From: Siphonodentalium dalli
Lineage: Eukaryota > Mollusca > Scaphopoda > Gadilida > Siphonodentaliidae
Direction: 5' to 3'
Assembly: GCA_032622095.1 (NCBI GenBank)
Contig: CP136066.1
Coordinates: 173,913,164 to 173,977,163 of the forward strand
Length of the DNA stretch: 64,000 bases
A program made the position numbers and the translations under genes. The number at the start of each line of letters is the position of its first letter. Position 1 is the first letter of the stretch. This document shows positions 9,728 through 19,214 of this stretch, one piece after another. The notes under the pieces were generated by a model. The model ran no database searches. It was not told where the DNA came from and saw only the letters and a program-made list of their open reading frames with translations.

Positions 9728-9987
9728 ATTAGCATAACGAATCGAGCGGAAAACAAGACCGCATGTGCTATCATCTTTACTATAATGGCGATCAAAGAGA
9801 CCTGGTGCATTTAAAAAAATGGCCGCCATGATGGACGCCATCTTGTCTGGAGTCTCTGCGGCCACTTTTTTTTTCTTGTTAACAAGTGAAAAAAATTAGA
9901 GGAGACCATAAGGAAGAAAATTAGTGGGGTGAAGTTAAGTCCTGGGGGGGGGGGGGGTGCAGAGGTCGACCAATATCTCCTGGACTA

Positions 9988-10984
9988 TAACCCTTTGAGT
10001 TTGAACGTTGATGGTCAATTTAGTGCCAAATCCATATACACGGATGTATATTACTGAGATTCATTTGGACAATCAGAGCTGAACTTCGGTCATGTACTGG
10101 ATGGAGTTCATGTGCAATAAGAAATTCACACACATTCTGTACATGACCTTTATGTGTGCCTTCAAACTACACCACATTGCATGCACATCATCTTATAAAT
10201 ATACACTAATTAAGTAAATTAATTTTTCTTCTTTGATAATTTTCAAATTAGCCTGAATTAGACATTAAGTGTCATTTACATACTAGTATATGCAGGTAAT
10301 TATGGGATATAATAATTACAATGTGAACAAAACTGTAATGTGTCCTGGCCCTTCTTCACATCTATTTAAATAATATTTTTATACTTTTCAGAAGACTATC
10401 CAAGGAAGGTTATATTTTTGTTTCTTTCAATAAATGTTATTAAAACTTTATTTCAAGTCTACTTATTTACTTATTGATGGTTGTCAACAACACTGAAACA
10501 AATAATTTGACAATTCAAATAATTATTTGACAAAAGTATATTTAAAAATCAATTTAGTATACAAACACTGATACAAATATTTAGTTCATACATTACACTC
10601 ATGCATCAACTAACTGTATGAGTAAAGAGACTGTCATGAAGTATAAGAATTATTGTAATATTCTGTCATGAGTTGTTAGCTGATATTGTCAGACTGCATT
10701 AAGTTCACCCTACCCTAGAGCTATCTGAAGTATTTTTGTATTGATCTACACCGTGAACTAGACAATTTTCAATATAAAAACTGCCAAGCAAGCTGAAACA
10801 GACACAATAAATAAAAAATTGCGTGCAAAAAAAATCAATGAAAATTTTGGGACCCACCCCCACAATATTCACTATTTTTCCATTTTATATCAACTTATGG
10901 GGGTAATTATAACAATATTGAATGTATTAGTGCTTCTCATATTGCAACAAGCCACAACATATAAACAAATATGTTTAAAACAGT
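9988..10984. other. AT-rich intergenic DNA, no gene
   Basis: No supported ORF, RNA gene or repeat structure beyond A/T-rich runs. Short direct echoes such as ACAATTCAAATAATTATTTGACA occur but are compatible with composition. Confidence 0.6.
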
Positions 10985-11236
10985 TGAAAATATGTTAATG
11001 AAAAAAAAATGCAAAAAAAGGTGGTCAAAAACTGTTTCCGGCCTTGTGTACCCACCCACCCCCCTACCTCATGTCTCGTAAAAAAAATTCGGCCCCCTCC
11101 CCCCCTGACGTATGACGTTATTTCCAAAAACATATTCACGTCAGGCAGCCCGCACAATTGCTATGTTTCCATACGATTTAATGTCATCACGTATGACGTT
11201 ATATCTCAATAATCTAAGAGACAAGAATACGCCAGC
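10985..11236. other. low-complexity C-rich stretch with ACGTATGACGTTAT repeats
   Basis: C runs (11,041-11,063 and 11,093-11,105) and two copies of ACGTATGACGTTAT (about 11,108 and 11,190). Loosely mirrors 3,840-3,960. The proline-rich open frame on the plus strand comes from the C runs and is not credited. Confidence 0.45.
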
Positions 11237-11724
11237 TAAAGGCTAATTTTCGAGTCACCGACTATTTTTTATAGTGCCTTGATATCAGGTTTTAATAACA
11301 ATCTGTGCCATAAAATATGATTAAAACACTATAGTTCATCACCATTTGAAACGTCTGTATCAGAAGATGTCCATAGGGAAATAGAAAACAGCTTAAATCA
11401 TAAAAAGATCCCCCCGTTATGGCTCCTAGAATGCAACATAATCCAACCTAATATATTTTCAATTGTAGGGGAATAACACTATCTTTAAAATATAGAGTTA
11501 ATCCCCCTCCATTGAAAATAATACACTTTGCGCAACAAAATCAGAAGAACCTTAAGCACAAAAACACGTCGTTAACTCAACAAAAACATGTTCACAGTTT
11601 ATTACACCGGATAAGCTGATAATACAGTGTTAGAGAGCTTCCTATTCCCAATGGTATATATACAATGTACTGGCATATATGTTATATATGCGATCTGGAT
11701 ATTCGAAAATTAAGTGGGCCTTTA
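11237..11724 (+). mobile_element. M2 MITE, complete copy (about 488 bp)
   Basis: The left end TAAAGGCTAATTTTCGAGTC and the right end ATTCGAAAATTAAGTGGGCC followed by TTTA are inverted repeats with a short gap. The right side abuts TTAA and the left side a mutated CTAA, which fits a TTAA or TA target. The hairpin 11,457-11,518 (TTTTCAATTG arm, AACACTAT/ATAGAGTT near the apex) matches that of the inverted copy at 2,333-2,391. It is non-coding, as expected for a non-autonomous element. Confidence 0.75.
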
Positions 11725-12013
11725 ATGTTGATGTTTCTTTCAAATACAGATAGCCAGTTCGGAAAAAACTATATCTCTTACATGCAGTTTATTTCAGTCA
11801 TCGTGTTTTCAACTTTCCATAATAAACGATAAACTAATACTGTCTTCTTGCTATTAATAACGGACATCTGGAACAATTTGGGAATTAGAAGTGGGTGTAT
11901 ATATGTACTATATGTGAATACTAGCGTAATAGTAATTTTTTTCATTCCTCGTGTGTTTTTTGTGGTGGGGTGCAAATTTTCATTCATTCTGGTTAAATAC
12001 GCCCAGAATAGAA

Positions 12014-12112
12014 AACCTTCGGAATAGCGAACCTTCGGAATGATGAACCTTCGGAATTATGAACCTTCGGAATAGCGAACCTTCGGAATAATGAACCTTC
12101 GGAATAGAGAAC
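12014..12112 (-). repeat. 16-bp tandem repeat, reverse orientation
   Basis: CCTTCGG occurs at 12,016, 12,032, 12,048, 12,064, 12,080 and 12,096, exactly 16 bp apart. This is the reverse complement of the 3,578-3,698 array. Positions outside the core vary (TAGCGAA, TGATGAA, TTATGAA). Confidence 0.95.
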
Positions 12113-12648
12113 CCTACCCGTTGGCTGCATACCAAAAACCTCAAAATGCCATGCAAGTCCCATTACTAAAGAGTGCCCCATTTGAAACAAAGGAAGGTTA
12201 ACATCTATATATTAATGTGAGGGGAGGAGTAATGTGTCAAGAGTACACCACATGACTATATGGATGAAAATATGTAGGATCCTGTGGGTTCCAGTATTAT
12301 GACCATGGTTAATTAATTTTCTGTTTAGCGTTATTCATGGTTGTAAGACCAAATAGAGGAAAATATTAATTATTTTCTGGTGTGTAGGCGGTGCATTGAG
12401 TCCCATGCTATAATATTTATGTTTTATCATGCTGCACTCATACACTGCTTCCTTGCATAATTATGTATGTTGTCTCAGATTGTAATGATATATTGCCAGG
12501 GGTACCCAGTGTTGCTCAAGTAAAGAATGAGTAAATTTTTAGTCCCTATTCCACGAGACACCTCGGGAAATTAAGTTACCCCTATTCTCCCTCCATATCT
12601 TTAAAGCAGATTGTAAACGCTCTTTATTGCTACTTGGTGCCACCTTAA
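12113..12648. other. no gene seen
   Basis: AT-rich sequence between the 16-bp array and the CpG-rich MITE. I see no coding frame, RNA gene or repeat that I can support. Confidence 0.5.
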
Positions 12649-12994
12649 GGCCCGTTTTATACGTCGAGCCAGACACGGGTCGCGCCAACCTAATTAGTGT
12701 GAAAATGACAAAGTCCAAGATTGGGCGACTGGAGCACGACGTATAAAACCAACTGGTACGTCAGAATGTCTCTGGCACGACCCAACGTGCTACACGTCTG
12801 GTACCGACGTGCTACACACCTGGGGCTCGACGCTGTTTTATACGACGTGCTAAACACGGGTCGCGCTAAGACGATTCGGGGAAAAACGTTCCCCATTTAG
12901 GACCCCTTTGGCAGAGAGCATGCGCAGTTTGAAGTTTTTGGCGTCATCCTAGCGCGACCCGTGTCTGGCACGTCATATAAAACAGCGACGGGCC
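12649..12994. mobile_element. CpG-rich TIR MITE (about 346 bp)
   Basis: The ends GGCCCG...TTTTATACG and their reverse complement (CGTCATATAAAAC...CGGGCC) extend through GCCAGACACGGGTCGCGC. Together they give arms of about 40 bp, with a 6-base gap (TCGCTG) in one arm. A third, internal copy of GTTTTATACGACGTGC plus ACACGGGTCGCGCTAAG is at 12,834-12,872. The element is markedly richer in CpG than its surroundings. I found no target duplication. Non-coding. Confidence 0.75.
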
Positions 12995-14081
12995 ACAGAC
13001 GTGCTAACTCTTGGCCGTTGTAAATATACATTGAAGGATCTTGTACGGTATACTACGGGGACATGCATGTATCGACTGATAAAGGACGTTTCGCCCCACC
13101 TTTGATCATATAGTAACTCCCCTGGCTACCATCTTGGCATCCACCCTGTATCCAGTTGATATGTTTTAGCCACATATTATGGTTCATCTCAGTACCGTTT
13201 CAAAGTTCTGCCCATTTCCTTTCAATAATATGGCAAGAATCACAAAAGAGGTTCTCCGCAAAATTCCATACTGCAACTTTAAAATGAGTTTGTCATGCCC
13301 CATACGGAACTGGGACAAACATAATAGAACGTAGTTGTCAGTTAATTAACTAACGCGTATAATAACCAAGTGAGTCACAATTTACTACCTTGTCGGATAA
13401 CGCAGAGAATAATGTTCTGGATATATGTAAAAAAATAACTTTTTACAAATTTGGTTGCCATTTTGGAAGCCATCTTGAGCAATTTGGTCTATAAACACCG
13501 TAGTGTGACACATTTAAGATAGACCAAAACAATAAATACCTTTGATACCAATGATAGTTGCATTTTACTTAAAACAATTGTCCAACCCTGAAAAGTTAAT
13601 TTTTGCCGATATTTATGTCAAGTTTGTGAGAGAAAAATCCAATATTTCTGGTGATGTCAGTGGTGACAATAGAAACAATGATCCATGGTACATCAGACAT
13701 GTTAGTATTCAATGTATATAATACAGATTAGCCAATTTTATATATCAACCACAACTTGTAAGCCATTGCAGGACACCCTGGGGCAATATTGACCATTTTT
13801 CATATTTTCGGCGGCCATTTTGGAAATTTTCTACACCAATTTCATTCACATTGAAGTAAAACATCCGTCCAATAAAATAAAGCACATAGTTTTTGACATT
13901 CTAATATGATTACGTCAGTACGTATGGACAACCCAAAAACACGTACGTCCATCTATAAAATGAAAAATGTATGTTTCATAGGAGTGCCTGTATTTCTGGC
14001 CAACTTGGGATATATACGATCACGCCAGTACGTATGGACCGTAGGACGGCGACATGTCACTCTGTGTCCAAAGGTTCGCTA
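12995..14081. other. intergenic DNA with GCCATTTTGG motifs, no gene
   Basis: Contains GCCATTTTGGAAGCCATCTTG (13,459) and CGGCGGCCATTTTGG (13,807), like the ATGGCGGCC blocks elsewhere. Two near-direct copies of ACGYCAGTACGTATGGAC lie about 108 bp apart (13,914 and 14,022). This may be an old repeat, but no boundaries could be set. Confidence 0.45.
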
Positions 14082-14090
14082 ATCCCAAGG
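14082..14090 (+). repeat. target-site duplication, left (ATCCCAAGG)
   Basis: Nine bases identical to 15,219-15,227, immediately outside the inverted repeats of the MULE-like element. The site belongs to a degenerate copy of the 16-bp CCGAAGG repeat, so the element inserted into that repeat. Confidence 0.9.
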
Positions 14091-14447
14091 GGGGACGGGA
14101 CTACCCGCCCCCGAGACAACCCGCCCTATGCTATTTTGGGGGCGGGTTGTCCCGATAAATGAGGGCGGGTTGTCCAGAAATAGTTAATAGTGATTATGTT
14201 CTTTTATGTTCTTTGATGATATATTATTAAAGATTTTGATCAACAAAACATGTGTTTATTCATTAATTATGTCAATGCGTGGACTGGGATAAAGAATGAC
14301 ACAATGTTTTGACAACTGAACGGCACTTAAGGTAGGCCTAAGTGAAGACTAATTAAAATGGGTGCTTTAAAAACAAACATTTGATGCAAATGGTTCATTA
14401 TCACGGTGTGTTATCACAACACTTAGTGGTCGGGATTCATCTCACTG

Positions 14448-14871
14448 ATGTTAACTGGAGGTGAGTATACACAAACAGCCTTTGAACGATGCCGACGGAA
14501 CTGGACGCAGGCCGTGAATAGACACACATCAACCGTCGGCCTTAAGACGGCATATGGCCAGAAGGGTCCATTGCACAACTTCATCCGTCAGTTGCTGGCT
14601 CTTCCCTTCCTCCCGGCTCCACAAATAAGAGAAACGTTCCAGGAGTACTATGACAGAACGTCTGAAGGTCCTAGACTACATGCAGCGCCAGTGGATCATG
14701 AGCTCATCACCCCCCCCCCCCCCCCCATAGAGTTGGAGCATATACTCATATGACGTCCGCACCAACAACGACATCGAAGCATGGCATAGACGAAAGAATA
14801 CAATGGGGACCGGCTTAGATTTCTATACCATGGTCCCACTTCTGCAGAAGGAGGCACCAGCCCCAAATTAA
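14448..14871 (+). pseudogene. MULE transposase C-terminal fragment, frameshifted
   Basis: The first open stretch (14,448-14,753) contains WTQAVNRH, GLKTAYG and FIRQLLALPFLP, the order typical of the region after the catalytic domain in MULE transposases. The reading then shifts: 14,750-14,871 in another frame gives YDVRTNNDIEAWHRRKN and a stop, matching the family's RTNN-EGWH motif. The shift follows a run of 17 C (14,710-14,726), the likely cause. The catalytic DDE part is missing. The homology is from memory of the family, not a search. Confidence 0.75.
14710..14726 (+). repeat. poly-C run inside the transposase fragment
   Basis: Seventeen C in a row, read as a proline stretch. It lies just before the frame change, so run expansion is a plausible cause of the frameshift. 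Confidence 0.95.
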
Positions 14872-15218
14872 TCATTGTTCGTTTGTTAAACTTATTAAAT
14901 TTTGTTTTTAATCTTCGCTCATTCCGTTTTTAAATTTCGTTCATTAATAAATAAACATATTATCGTTGATGCATTTTTGTGTTCACAAGTTATATTATAT
15001 TAGATGTGTATGTATTGTTGTCCATGTTGTTAAATCAAATAAAAATCTAAAAAAAAAAAAAAACCCAGTTTCGTTAAACAAACATCTCATAATCCCACCA
15101 CACCTCCTAATTAGCCACTGATTGCCGCTAATTGAATTTTGGGGGCGGGTTGTCCGGGGGCGGGTTGTCTCAGAGTGAAAGGGGGCGGGTTGTCTCGGGG
15201 GCGGGTAGTCACGGACCC

Positions 15219-15227
15219 ATCCCAAGG
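15219..15227 (+). repeat. target-site duplication, right (ATCCCAAGG)
   Basis: Exact partner of 14,082-14,090. The interrupted 16-bp repeat continues to the right with AAGGTTCATTATACCGAAG. Confidence 0.9.
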
Positions 15228-15382
15228 TTCATTATACCGAAGTTTCGCCATTCCCAAGGTTCTCTATATTCCTCGATATTCAGAAGGTTTTTATAACTTT
15301 TATTTTGAAGTTTCATTCTATATTCTAAAGTTTTGAGAGGTTTCTTTATCATAAGACTCTTTTTATGAAGGAAATAACTTAA
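15228..15382 (+). repeat. degenerate CCGAAGG repeat and its conserved tail
   Basis: Degraded 16-bp units, then the same tail as at 3,699-3,787 (TTCTATATTCTAAAGT, TTGAGAGG, CTCTTTTTATGAAGGAAATA). The tail runs into an M1 terminus at 15,379. Confidence 0.75.
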
Positions 15383-15520
15383 AGGTACTCAATCCGATAA
15401 GACGCTGCTAAATTACTCCTTCCTTGGTTTCGGTGGGGAAAAAAATATTTGATTAGTGCCGAGGAACCCACCCATCAAAGCTCAGAGTAATTAGATATCG
15501 ATCTTTGCAGTTTGCTATTT
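15379..15520 (+). mobile_element. M1 MITE, left-end fragment
   Basis: Begins TTAAAGGTACTCAATCCGAT, then AAATTACTCCTTCC, AATATTTGATTAG, GAGGAACCCACCC and CATCAAAGCTCAGAG as in the other M1 copies. It diverges after about 15,520 and no matching right end follows directly. Confidence 0.75.
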
Positions 15521-15966
15521 TTATTGTTTCTGGGCCTGGTCGTGCCAGAAGGACGAGGTCAAATGGGCGGTCTTCAACGAAATTTGGTGTGGTGACTCAG
15601 GGTGCCCTGGCAGAGTGTATAATGGCGTTAGTTTTTCTAAATTTTCATTTAAACAAATTTAAATGAATAAAAAAAATATGAACATATGTGAATATTCAGG
15701 TACAAATAAACCTATTTGCACGAGAATATGTTGCAGCACCAGATATAGAGGAATGTGGGCCACAGTTAGACATGGGTCAGAGTGAGATATTGCCTCTAAC
15801 ATTTCTCTAATTTCCAGACCAATATCCATGGCGCCAGTCAAGCGATATTAGCCATATAGCACATTTTACTATATTTCTTCAAAATGCAATCATCAGGTGA
15901 AGGTTGAATCTGGCCAAGCGACCGATTTTCAAGGCAAAATTATTTTAATTTAATTTTTGCAATTTT
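15521..15966. other. no gene seen
   Basis: Includes an imperfect palindrome around ATTTAAACAAATTTAAAT (15,648-15,665). May be further degraded M1-adjacent repeat. No coding support. Confidence 0.45.
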
Positions 15967-16409
15967 AAAGGTACTCAATCCAAATTAACCCTCGCAGATT
16001 ATTATTTCCTTGACTTCGGAGGTGAAAAATATTTGATTCAAGTCGAGGAACCCACAACATCAAAGCTCATAGTGATCAGATACCGATTTTTAAAATCTAT
16101 CATTTAAATTTTTTAGTGGCCCAGCAAACAGCAGACGAGAATACTTTTTCTGACCAAATTGCAGATGAAGATGGATAATTATAAAATCAACTGTTTTTTT
16201 GTGTGTGTGTCAGATGTTTGACAAATAAGCAATATTCGTTGAGCAAAGTGTTGATAAATTACAAGTTTTTTGTCAATTTTATGCTATAATTGACTGCAGT
16301 TTTTTTTTAGCAATTAATCGATTCTGTCAACTGAAGCGGCATTTCAATAAATCTTCTTGTTGTTGGAATCTGATGATATGGGGAATATTGATTCGGATTG
16401 AGGACCTTT
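15967..16409 (+). mobile_element. M1 MITE, full-length copy (443 bp)
   Basis: Terminal inverted repeats AAAGGTACTCAATCC (15,967-15,981) and GGATTGAGGACCTTT (16,395-16,409) match at 14 of 15 positions. The left end sits in TTAA and the right end in TTAG, a probable decayed TTAA. The internal order of words defines the family used to call the fragments. Non-coding. Confidence 0.82.
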
Positions 16410-17481
16410 AGGGGAAAAATATCTTTATTGGATAAATTTACATATAATACTGAATACATTTTTATGAAAACGGGTTACGTGGATGGGGCACAATGACTCA
16501 ATGAGACATAAATTATGGCCTGTGGTAGGATCCAACTTCAGTAGATGATAGGCACTTCAAAAATGAATGAGATAATTTGCCAAATGACTATTGTTTTGGG
16601 GCTGGAGTGGATAAATATTTTAGATCAAACAAACTGATGTCATTGTGCAATAGTGATATGTTTGGTGCATTTCCTATATGGTTACTACTTAGGGGTGACC
16701 CCTTCTGTGAAGTAGATGATAAGAAACAAGTATTAAGGGTGGTCCCAGCTTGAGATTGCATGCTTGTTCGTGACTTTTGTGAGCTTTTATCGTACTCTCA
16801 GATGTCTAATCATTCTGATGGTCAATGGTGATAGCGGAGACCTAGACTGAAATTAACAATATTGATGGAAATTTAATTCTATTTAATTCTATTTCAATTT
16901 AATTCTTTATATGTCTATTTGCCAAAAAACTTAATGATCGTTGAGAATTTTATCTAAAATTACTAATCATGCGACACATGCTGACACTATTGGTTAATAG
17001 GCATCTGATAGTATATGAACATTTTAATAATTGCCCGGGAGGAATGGCATTATTCTTGACAGGCATAGATACATAGATGTTCATGGCATGGTCTGAGAAA
17101 ATGCTACTAGATTAAACATTTATATGATTGCCTCATTACTACATTAGTCATGTACATGTATAACTAGAAGGTCGTGACAGTTCAACTAAGTTGGCCTGGA
17201 ATTATTATGTTTAGCATACATATTATTCCAATCCCAATGTGTCAAGTCGACATTAGCAAGTATGCAGGGCTATATTTAATAATTTTTCCACAAATAGCCA
17301 CTAGTTAATATATATATGCTAGCCATGCTGATCAAGCTCCCGCTTTATGCTTAAGGTTTAAATCGAGAACACAGTGTTAAAATCATGAATTATTTAATAT
17401 GTGAGAATGCTAAAACTAATCACCGTGCAATATAATTATTAAATTTAACTTGATGTGTCCATCACAGGAAACAGAATAATT
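16410..17481. other. AT-rich intergenic DNA, no gene
   Basis: No coding region, RNA gene or repeat supported. A short tandem echo of TTTAATTCTA lies at about 16,870-16,910. Confidence 0.55.
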
Positions 17482-17490
17482 CATACACAC
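17482..17490 (+). repeat. target-site duplication, left (CATACACAC)
   Basis: Nine bases identical to 19,206-19,214 and placed exactly outside the aligned inverted termini of the 17,491-19,205 element. Confidence 0.9.
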
Positions 17491-17503
17491 CGGTTCTACT
17501 ATA

Positions 17504-17600
17504 CGCAGCAAGTCCCTGGATGTGCAGCAAGTCCCCGGTAAATGCAGCAAGTCCCTGGTAAATTAATGCAGCAAGTCCCTCACACCTATAAGGGTGGATT
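17504..17600 (+). repeat. left subterminal repeats, GCAGCAAGTCCC x4
   Basis: GCAGCAAGTCCC begins at about 17,505, 17,523, 17,543 and 17,569, with variable spacers (TGGATGT, CGGTAAAT, TGGTAAATTAAT). Mirrored at 19,115-19,192. Repeated subterminal motifs of this kind are commonly transposase-binding sites; that role is inferred. Confidence 0.9.
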
Positions 17601-18009
17601 ACGGCGAATTAGCCATGCGTGTTTACACAACGATGTGTTTAATCAGTGGAGGTGCTGATTACAAAGGGCTTTAATTTGATCGTAATACTGCTAGATTATT
17701 GAAGGGAATTGGACTGAATTGTGGGATTTTTTTGTGGGAATTGTGGGATTTTTTTTAGATGTTTTTATTGGTAAATGCGAACAAGTAACATGGGAATAGT
17801 AGAATAGCAACAAAAGAAAAATAGAGCACAGTTTTATAAATATACATATATATATAACAGTGAGCTGAAAGAAAAGTTTATTAGAATAAATTGTATATAT
17901 ATGTGGCCAGTAAGGAAAGGGAAAAACCAAGGTATTGAGACATTCGTTTGGGAAGATTTTATTGAATAAAAAAATATTTGGATACATGTTATCTCTATGT
18001 TGTTTAACT

Positions 18010-18591
18010 TCACTCTCCTGTCCTGGGAACTTTGCTTTGGGGGATTGTGGTTGTCTTTGCCGTTCTGATGTAGGCGTTGGTGTTGGTGCCGCTATTGCGA
18101 TGTGGAGCATATGTCCCGGGTAGGTGCCGATATACTCTATATATACAAACAACGTTACTGACGTCCACAGTCAACCATGAAATCCGTCGTTGATATGCAC
18201 GATTGTTAACTAGTTTTGAATATCGCCGATGAAGAATCACTAAATCGTCTGTGTTTGGTTGCGGTTCGAGAACATTGTACACAGTCTTTTTATCCTTTCG
18301 TCGCTTCAAACAAAACTTGCCGCCATTTCTAACAACTTCTGTCATGCTTTCACGAATGAAGAAAGAGGTCTGACTCGAAGATTTCGACTCCCAGGCACCA
18401 CAGTCATCCCACCACGAACTTTTCAATCCACGAATAGTCCTATCCACATTGTCAGAATTATCTACCTTAAAAGCAACATTCTCCTTCTTTCCAATCGGAA
18501 TATTGGATAAAAGTTCTTCCGTGGAAGATAGGAAATCTATGATTTGAGCCACGCTCAAGAACTTACCAGTATGTAACAACATATATACCAC
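18010..18591 (-). CDS. transposon-borne ORF, possibly N-terminal part of a MULE-type transposase
   Basis: About 190 codons without a stop on the minus strand; the first ATG is at 18,582. Features: WWDDCGAWESK near residue 80, then FFIRES, GKFCLKRRKDKKTVY, EPQPNTDDL, HRRYSKL and RRISWL, and YIRT towards the end. From memory this order resembles the N-terminal domain of large uncharacterised MULE-related proteins of marine invertebrates; I could not check it. TG/GTAAGT at about 18,569 is a possible splice donor and CAAATCATAG at about 18,541 a possible acceptor, so the first residues may be intronic. No DDE region is present, so it is a truncated or captured coding exon. Host gene capture is the alternative. 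Confidence 0.5.
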   Translation of the reverse strand: MVYMLLHTGKFLSVAQIIDFLSSTEELLSNIPIGKKENVAFKVDNSDNVDRTIRGLKSSWWDDCGAWESKSSSQTSFFIRESMTEVVRNGGKFCLKRRKDKKTVYNVLEPQPNTDDLVILHRRYSKLVNNRAYQRRISWLTVDVSNVVCIYRVYRHLPGTYAPHRNSGTNTNAYIRTAKTTTIPQSKVPRTGE

Positions 18592-19114
18592 TGTCTACTA
18601 AAGGAACATTGTTTTCGGATATTATATATGTCGTTGTCACTACACTGGTCAGTGACTGGGGCTGACTAGAAAGTTCCCCTTTCGGAGATGAAGTAACGGG
18701 ACCTGGTGCAAATTCCGGAACATTTGAACTGGGATTGAAGAAGACACATCATTATCATGTGTTTACGCAGTGAAAACAAACAAATCTTCAAATGAGCTTC
18801 AAAGGAGAAACTGCCAGAAAATTCCTTTGTCCTACAAAAACAAACACCTGTTCAGTGATAATTAATCACAAAAAATATATAAATCATATTAATTAAATTA
18901 TATTAAATAGTAAGTAGAATAAAAGAAATAGCAACTTAATAAAACTTAGAAAAACTATTTTATTTTATATATAAAAATCTACAAATACACATCTTAAATA
19001 ATTATAAAGGGATAACGATTTCCAATCAATTCTAATCAACTGCCACAGATCATAAATCAAATGGATAATAAAACACTGATTAAACTCATCAACAACTCCA
19101 CTAATCCACCCTAG

Positions 19115-19205
19115 GTGTGAGGGACTTGCTGCATTTACCAGGGACTTGCTGCATTTACCGGGGACTTGCTGCATATCCAGGGACTTGCTGCGTATAGTAG
19201 GACCC
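19115..19205 (-). repeat. right subterminal repeats, inverted GCAGCAAGTCCC x4
   Basis: GGGACTTGCTGC occurs at about 19,121, 19,141, 19,162 and 19,180, mirroring the left set. The spacer ATTAAT of one left interval is missing here, which shows small independent changes since insertion. Confidence 0.9.
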
Positions 19206-19214
19206 CATACACAC
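19206..19214 (+). repeat. target-site duplication, right (CATACACAC)
   Basis: Exact partner of 17,482-17,490. Confidence 0.9.

Larger units (their letters stand above)
4464..9987. mobile_element. 5.5-kb giant inverted palindrome element
   Basis: The ends are TAGTCCAGGAGATATTGGTC (4,464) and its reverse complement ending at 9,987, flanked by a possible 3-bp direct repeat TAA. The two arms pair along almost their whole length and meet near 6,900. Identity is not uniform: about 95 percent or more for the outer 1.2 kb, and about 65-80 percent by eye inside 5,640 and 8,270. The right arm carries an extra 0.55-kb insertion. Decayed coding remnants lie in both inner arms. A TWA-type target duplication would suit PIF/Harbinger, but no transposase supports that, so the family is left open. 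Confidence 0.85.
6915..9987 (-). repeat. right arm of the giant palindrome
   Basis: Reverse complement of 4,464-6,895 with small indels. It is longer than the left arm mainly because of the 9,180-9,727 insertion. The outer portion (8,270-9,180 and 9,728-9,987) is nearly identical to the left arm: two translated 63-residue segments (4,789-4,980 and 8,914-9,105) differ at only two residues. The inner portion is strongly diverged. Confidence 0.8.
14091..15218 (+). mobile_element. MULE-like DNA transposon, deleted copy
   Basis: The 36-bp terminal inverted repeats match at 33 of 36 positions. The left one starts GGGGACGGGACTACCCGCCC, and the right one is its mirror ending ACGGACCC. The ACAACCCGCCC motif recurs subterminally on both sides (near 14,122-14,176 and 15,141-15,200). 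The exact 9-bp target duplication and an internal fragment resembling a Mutator-like transposase C-terminus agree on the superfamily. At 1,128 bp it is far too short to be autonomous. Confidence 0.88.
17491..19205 (-). mobile_element. 1.7-kb TIR transposon with subterminal repeats, MULE-like target duplication
   Basis: The termini align base for base from the ends (left CGGTTCTACTATACGC, right mirror GGGTCCTACTATACGC) and are followed by four GCAGCAAGTCCC repeats about 23 bp apart on each side, in inverted orientation. Total arm length is about 105 bp, ending near GGTGTGAGGG/CCCTCACACC. The exact 9-bp duplication CATACACAC fits a MULE. The single sizeable open frame (18,010-18,591, minus) is discussed separately. 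At 1,715 bp it is presumably non-autonomous. Confidence 0.87.

Noticed and set aside
17691-18152. 153-codon open frame on the minus strand next to the 18,010-18,591 frame
   Set aside because: It overlaps the better frame in a different register and continues through AT-rich, hydrophobic low-complexity sequence. Probably a shadow, though a frameshift continuation cannot be excluded.
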